Shown here: piece after piece, positions 54,333 through 55,667 of the stretch
How the letters are laid out: each line of letters opens with the position of its first letter
Position numbering within the stretch: position 1 is the first letter of the stretch
Source: an uncultured Neomegalonema sp.
GTDB lineage: Bacteria > Pseudomonadota > Alphaproteobacteria > Rhodobacterales > Rhodobacteraceae
Length of the DNA stretch: 55,667 nt
NCBI GenBank assembly: GCA_938008165.1
Contig: CALLLP010000034.1
Coordinates: 1-55,667, forward strand
Direction: 5' to 3'
Program-made: the position numbers and the translations under genes
The notes under the pieces: model-generated
Database searches by the model: none
Seen by the model: the letters and a program-made list of their open reading frames with translations, nothing else
What the model was told of the DNA's origin: nothing

Positions 54333-55667
54333 CTACAGATCGCGCCCCGCGCGCCGTTCTTGCCAGCGGATGCGCATCGTTGCGCCGATGCGTGTGAGCA
54401 GGTCAGGGGGCAGCAGGCGCGGGGCGGGCTGATCGCTGAAATCCGCCAGCAGGTTGGAGCCGGTATCGCAAGCGCGTTCGGCGGCCATCATCCCTGACAG
54501 GGTGCCTTTCACCGTGCCCAGACCGTTCTGACAGACCGCACTGTAGAGGAATGGCTCGATCTCGCCAAAGGCGGGAACATTGTTCCAGCTCAGGCATAGT
54601 GCGCCGCCCCAGCGGTATTGCATGCTCACGCCTTCCAGCATCGGAAACCGTGCCGCGAACGCGCGGTCATGGTCGCGATAGAGGCGCGCGAGGCGTTTTT
54701 CGGTCACGGACAGCGCGGCATTGATGGTGAAGCGATTGCGCACCACGATACGATCGCCTCCGGTGCCGCTGATGCGTCGAACGGTCGTCCCCATCGGGTC
54801 GGCGGGGGTCATGGCCCAGCGCGCCTGACCGCCGAGACGCTGCGCCTCCTCCCGTGTCAGGGCGCGGGTCATCGCGCCGTAGGTATAGGTATGGATCAAC
54901 CGCCGCTTCCAGAAACCGAAGCTGTTCGCATGGCCATTCACCGCGAGGATCGCGGCGGGTGCGGCAAGGGTGCCTTCAGGGGTGGTGGCGCACCAGAGGG
55001 CGCCCTCGCGGGTCAGGGCGGTTACGGGACTGTTTTCATGGATCGCCACCCCTTGCCGCGACAATCCCTGTGCAATGCCGCGTATATAGAGCGCAGGTTG
55101 CAGCAGCACGGCACCGGGCGTGCGCAGGCCCCCAAGGTAATAATCGGTTCCGGTCACCGCGCGCATCGCGGCGGCATCCAGAATCTCCGATGGCTCTCCC
55201 ATCCCGTCGAGATGCCGGGCATAATGGCGGGTATGGGCAAGGCCCCGCCGGGTCGCCGCCGCATTGATCTTGCCGCAGGGGTCAAAGGCTTCGCGGGTCA
55301 GGCCGTATTCGGCGGCCATATCGGCGGCAAAGGCGATGGCAGCGCGGTTCCAGCCGATTTCCCGGCGGTCCTTATCGGTGGTTCCGCCATAATCCTCGGA
55401 GGCCAAATCATGGGGCAGGTCGATCATGAACCCCGAATTGCGCCCCGCCGGACCTTCGGCAATGCGCCGTGCCTCCAGCACCACGATGCGATCTTCGGGG
55501 CGCAATTGACGCAGGCGGCGGGCGGCGGACAGACCTGCAAAGCCGCCGCCGATCACCAGCCAATCGGCCCGCTGTGATCCGACAAGGGGCACCGGCGCAT
55601 CCTGCGGAGGCAACAGCGCATTCCACGCGGCAGGGCCGGGATCGGAGGGCAGGCGCGTAGTCTTCAT
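54333..55667 (-). CDS. FAD-dependent amine/amino-acid oxidoreductase (PuuB/DAO family)
   Basis: The 444-residue product has the dinucleotide-binding motif WLVIGGGFAGLSAARRL at about 36-52, an acidic residue at 65, and GRNSGFMIDLPHD at 75-87, the pattern of gamma-glutamylputrescine oxidase (PuuB) and related DAO-family flavoenzymes. Later ILAVNGHANSFG and GGALCLSWNNVPAFGEIEPFLYSAVC-type segments fit the same fold. The ATG coincides with the right edge of the window, so a longer start beyond it cannot be ruled out. Substrate is unknown; sarcosine, glycine or a polyamine derivative are all possible. Confidence 0.9.
   Translation of the reverse strand: MKTTRLPSDPGPAAWNALLPPQDAPVPLVGSQRADWLVIGGGFAGLSAARRLRQLRPEDRIVVLEARRIAEGPAGRNSGFMIDLPHDLASEDYGGTTDKDRREIGWNRAAIAFAADMAAEYGLTREAFDPCGKINAAATRRGLAHTRHYARHLDGMGEPSEILDAAAMRAVTGTDYYLGGLRTPGAVLLQPALYIRGIAQGLSRQGVAIHENSPVTALTREGALWCATTPEGTLAAPAAILAVNGHANSFGFWKRRLIHTYTYGAMTRALTREEAQRLGGQARWAMTPADPMGTTVRRISGTGGDRIVVRNRFTINAALSVTEKRLARLYRDHDRAFAARFPMLEGVSMQYRWGGALCLSWNNVPAFGEIEPFLYSAVCQNGLGTVKGTLSGMMAAERACDTGSNLLADFSDQPAPRLLPPDLLTRIGATMRIRWQERRAGRDL

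Overview
The window is a stretch of chromosome from an alphaproteobacterium, most likely an aerobic anoxygenic phototroph or purple bacterium of the Rhodobacterales. Four things point there: a spheroidene-type photosynthesis gene cluster, PpsR/CrtJ-type palindromes in its promoter regions, an alphaproteobacterial RpoH, and an F1 ATP synthase operon (atpHAGDC) without the Fo genes. No tRNA, rRNA, insertion sequence or CRISPR array was seen. Genus cannot be fixed from the sequence.

Region 1 (1-16,962) is one end of the photosynthesis gene cluster. Leftward runs crtE-crtF-bchC-bchX-bchY-bchZ, with bchZ cut by the window edge; in relatives this superoperon continues into puf. Divergent from crtE is crtD-crtC. 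Leftward again is bchI-bchD-bchO-crtI-crtB plus a 64-residue membrane peptide gene. Divergent from bchI is a cobalamin-binding regulator of the PpaA/AerR type. Together these supply magnesium chelatase (BchI, BchD), chlorophyllide a reductase (BchX, BchY, BchZ), BchC, and the steps from GGPP to spheroidene (CrtE, B, I, C, D, F). No crtA or tspO is present here. Four intergenic spots carry paired TGT-N12-ACA palindromes, and in every pair the two boxes are exactly 8 bp apart; some are perfect and some are half degenerate.

Region 2 (17,049-24,251) is accessory. It has a CdsA-like membrane protein, a PhyH-type dioxygenase, and a TRAP transporter operon (dctP-hairpin-dctQ-dctM) translationally coupled to a UxaA/GarD-family sugar-acid dehydratase, which suggests uptake and dehydration of a sugar acid.

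Region 3 (24,365-41,930) is mostly housekeeping: rpoH, rluD with a divergent small membrane protein, fabI, a J-domain protein, two oxidoreductases, a penicillin-acylase-family Ntn hydrolase, a flavin reductase, kdsB, a large TPR protein of unknown role, xerC with its DUF484 partner, a TalC/Fsa-type transaldolase, priA, and an unknown secreted or anchored protein.

Region 4 (42,020-55,667) holds atpHAGDC, then a leftward block of rsfS, rlmH, gpmI, envC, ctpA, a divergent polysaccharide deacetylase and rppH, linking ribosome silencing, glycolysis, cell-wall hydrolysis and mRNA decay. A FAD-dependent amine/amino-acid oxidase family gene closes the window. Several starts here are non-ATG (bchD, dctM-coupled uxaA, xerC, tal, priA, atpH, gpmI, and a probable CTG in rsfS).
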